In this document: piece by piece, positions 63,125-64,000 of the stretch | Layout: each line of letters starts with the position of its first letter | How positions within the stretch are numbered: position 1 is the first letter of the stretch | NCBI GenBank assembly: GCA_028875725.1 | Contig: JAPPCR010000015.1 | Location: 667,038-731,037, forward strand | Length of the DNA stretch: 64,000 nucleotides | Source: Acidobacteriota bacterium | GTDB lineage: Bacteria; Acidobacteriota; Thermoanaerobaculia; Multivoradales; Multivoraceae | Direction of reading: 5' to 3' | Position numbers and translations under genes: made by a program | Notes under the pieces: generated by a model | What the model was told of the DNA's origin: nothing | Seen by the model: the letters and a program-made list of their open reading frames with translations, nothing else | The model's database searches: none

Positions 63125-64000
63125 ATGACGAGAGCCGGAATAGCCGGGGGCGTAGCCGCGCTCCTGCTGTTCGCCGTTGTCGTGGCTCTCGGCCTCGTCG
63201 CGGTCCCTCTGCTACGAGACCTGGACATCGACGCTGACGGCGTAGCCCCGCCGGCGGTTCCCCGCTCACCCGCGACGTCGGCGACGGCCCACAGGGGCTT
63301 CCTCTACGGCCGCGTCACCACCAGGAACGGCACGGCCTACGAAGGGCGGCTGCGCTTCGGGGGCGACGAGGAAGCGTTCTGGGGTGACTACTTCAACGGC
63401 TTCAAGGAGGAGAACCCCTGGGCCGTGGACGTTCCGCCCGAGCGGCTGACGGAGAGCCGGCCGGTCACCGTCCTCGGTGTCGAGGTCGCTCAGCGGGAGC
63501 GGCGGCTCAACCTGGGCCGGCCGTTCATGGCTCGCTTCGGCGACATCCGGCACGTCGCGCCGAGCGGCCGCGAGCTCCTGGTGACGCTCAAGAGCGGGAC
63601 GCAGTTCGTCCTCAACCGCTTCGATGCCGACGACTTCGCCGACGGCCTGCGCGTGTGGGACGACGAGCACGGCGTCGTGGACCTCGGCGAACGCCGGATC
63701 CGCGCCATCGACTTCCTCCCGACCGCCGACCTGGAAGCCGCCCCGGACCGGCTGTACGGCACTGTGCGCACGCCGCAGGGGAGCTTCACCGGCTTCGTCC
63801 AGTGGGACCGGCAGTTCAGCGTCGGCTCCGACGAGCTTCAGGGCCGGACCGGCGACGGGGAGCTCAGCCTGCGCTTCGACGCCATTCGCACGATCGCGCG
63901 CCACTCGGACGACAGCGCGGAGGTGACCTTGCGCGACGGCGGCGCGTTCGTCCTCTCCGGCACGCGCGACGTCGGCCGCGGCAATCGCGGCGTCTACGTC
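63125..64000 (+). CDS. Membrane-anchored protein with duplicated beta domain, incomplete at window end
   Basis: The frame from ATG 63125 is open for 292 codons to the end of the window. A hydrophobic stretch (GGVAALLLFAVVVALGLVAV) anchors the protein or acts as a signal. Then follow two related units of about 130 residues, beginning FLYGRVTTRNGTAYEGRLRF and RLYGTVRTPQGSFTGFVQW; each is followed by an acidic strand-rich segment (FDADDFADG, FDAIRTIARH). The pattern suggests repeated small beta barrels. I do not recognise a named family or function. The C-terminus lies beyond the window. Confidence 0.75.
   Translation, partial: MTRAGIAGGVAALLLFAVVVALGLVAVPLLRDLDIDADGVAPPAVPRSPATSATAHRGFLYGRVTTRNGTAYEGRLRFGGDEEAFWGDYFNGFKEENPWAVDVPPERLTESRPVTVLGVEVAQRERRLNLGRPFMARFGDIRHVAPSGRELLVTLKSGTQFVLNRFDADDFADGLRVWDDEHGVVDLGERRIRAIDFLPTADLEAAPDRLYGTVRTPQGSFTGFVQWDRQFSVGSDELQGRTGDGELSLRFDAIRTIARHSDDSAEVTLRDGGAFVLSGTRDVGRGNRGVYV

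Overview
The window looks like chromosome from a GC-rich, Gram-negative, probably uncultured heterotroph. It has two TonB-dependent receptors, several lipoproteins with lipobox signal peptides, Tat-like signals, and paired genes of the cytochrome-c/DUF1549/DUF1553 and DUF1501 type. Those paired genes are common in Planctomycetota, Verrucomicrobiota and some Acidobacteriota. The carboxypeptidase-regulatory-like domain on one TonB receptor and the dispersed hairpin repeat would fit an acidobacterial lineage, but the sequence alone does not fix the phylum. I saw no rRNA, tRNA, CRISPR array, transposase or phage gene.

Layout. 1-6.5 kb: the start of a short-chain dehydrogenase, then a sulfatase / cytochrome-c-DUF1553 / DUF1501 operon, followed by a decayed sulfatase fragment. 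6.6-14.4 kb: an S9 peptidase, a 1233-residue fusion protein (DUF1080, dehydrogenase-like propeller, HEAT-like region, cytochrome c) and a divergent sodium/solute symporter. 14.4-15.7 kb: a RES-type toxin-antitoxin pair. 15.7-25.5 kb: an agarase-like secreted glycosidase, a class-III aminotransferase, a DUF2911 protein, two sulfatases, and a peptide/opine ABC importer lacking ATPase genes. 25.5-35.1 kb: an ABC-exporter island. One arm (plus strand) runs sulfatase, ABC half-transporter, GH32-like protein, 57-residue protein; the other (minus strand) runs ABC, ABC, WD40 protein. The two homologous ABC genes form a large inverted repeat with nearly identical ATPase domains. 35-43 kb: an esterase, a TonB receptor, an ADP-ribosylglycohydrolase-type protein and a cytochrome-c/copper-monooxygenase-like protein. 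43-51 kb: an orphan ABC membrane domain, a tightly overlapping operon (PLP dehydratase, class-C serine hydrolase, D-aminoacylase) and a second TonB receptor. 51-64 kb: a VOC protein, a PQQ dehydrogenase, a RelE/RHH toxin-antitoxin pair, an SDR plus FAD monooxygenase, an acyl-CoA synthetase, an esterase, a frameshifted mandelate-racemase-family gene, a VCBS/FG-GAP lipoprotein, a lipocalin-like protein and an incomplete anchored protein.

Together the genes suggest scavenging of sulfated and complex organic matter. Secreted sulfatases, glycosidases, esterases and peptidases would act outside the inner membrane, TonB receptors, a symporter and a peptide importer would take up products, and periplasmic cytochrome/PQQ enzymes would oxidise some of them. 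All three intact sulfatases carry the Cys-type active site, so they need a formylglycine-generating enzyme from elsewhere in the genome.

The most unusual signals are: a 27-bp GC-rich hairpin repeat present five times and twice placed at the 5' end of a secreted-protein gene; the inverted ABC/GH32/WD40 exporter island; the sulfatase relic beside the S9 peptidase gene; two genes that seem to need CTG starts; and a one-base frameshift in a mandelate-racemase-family gene.
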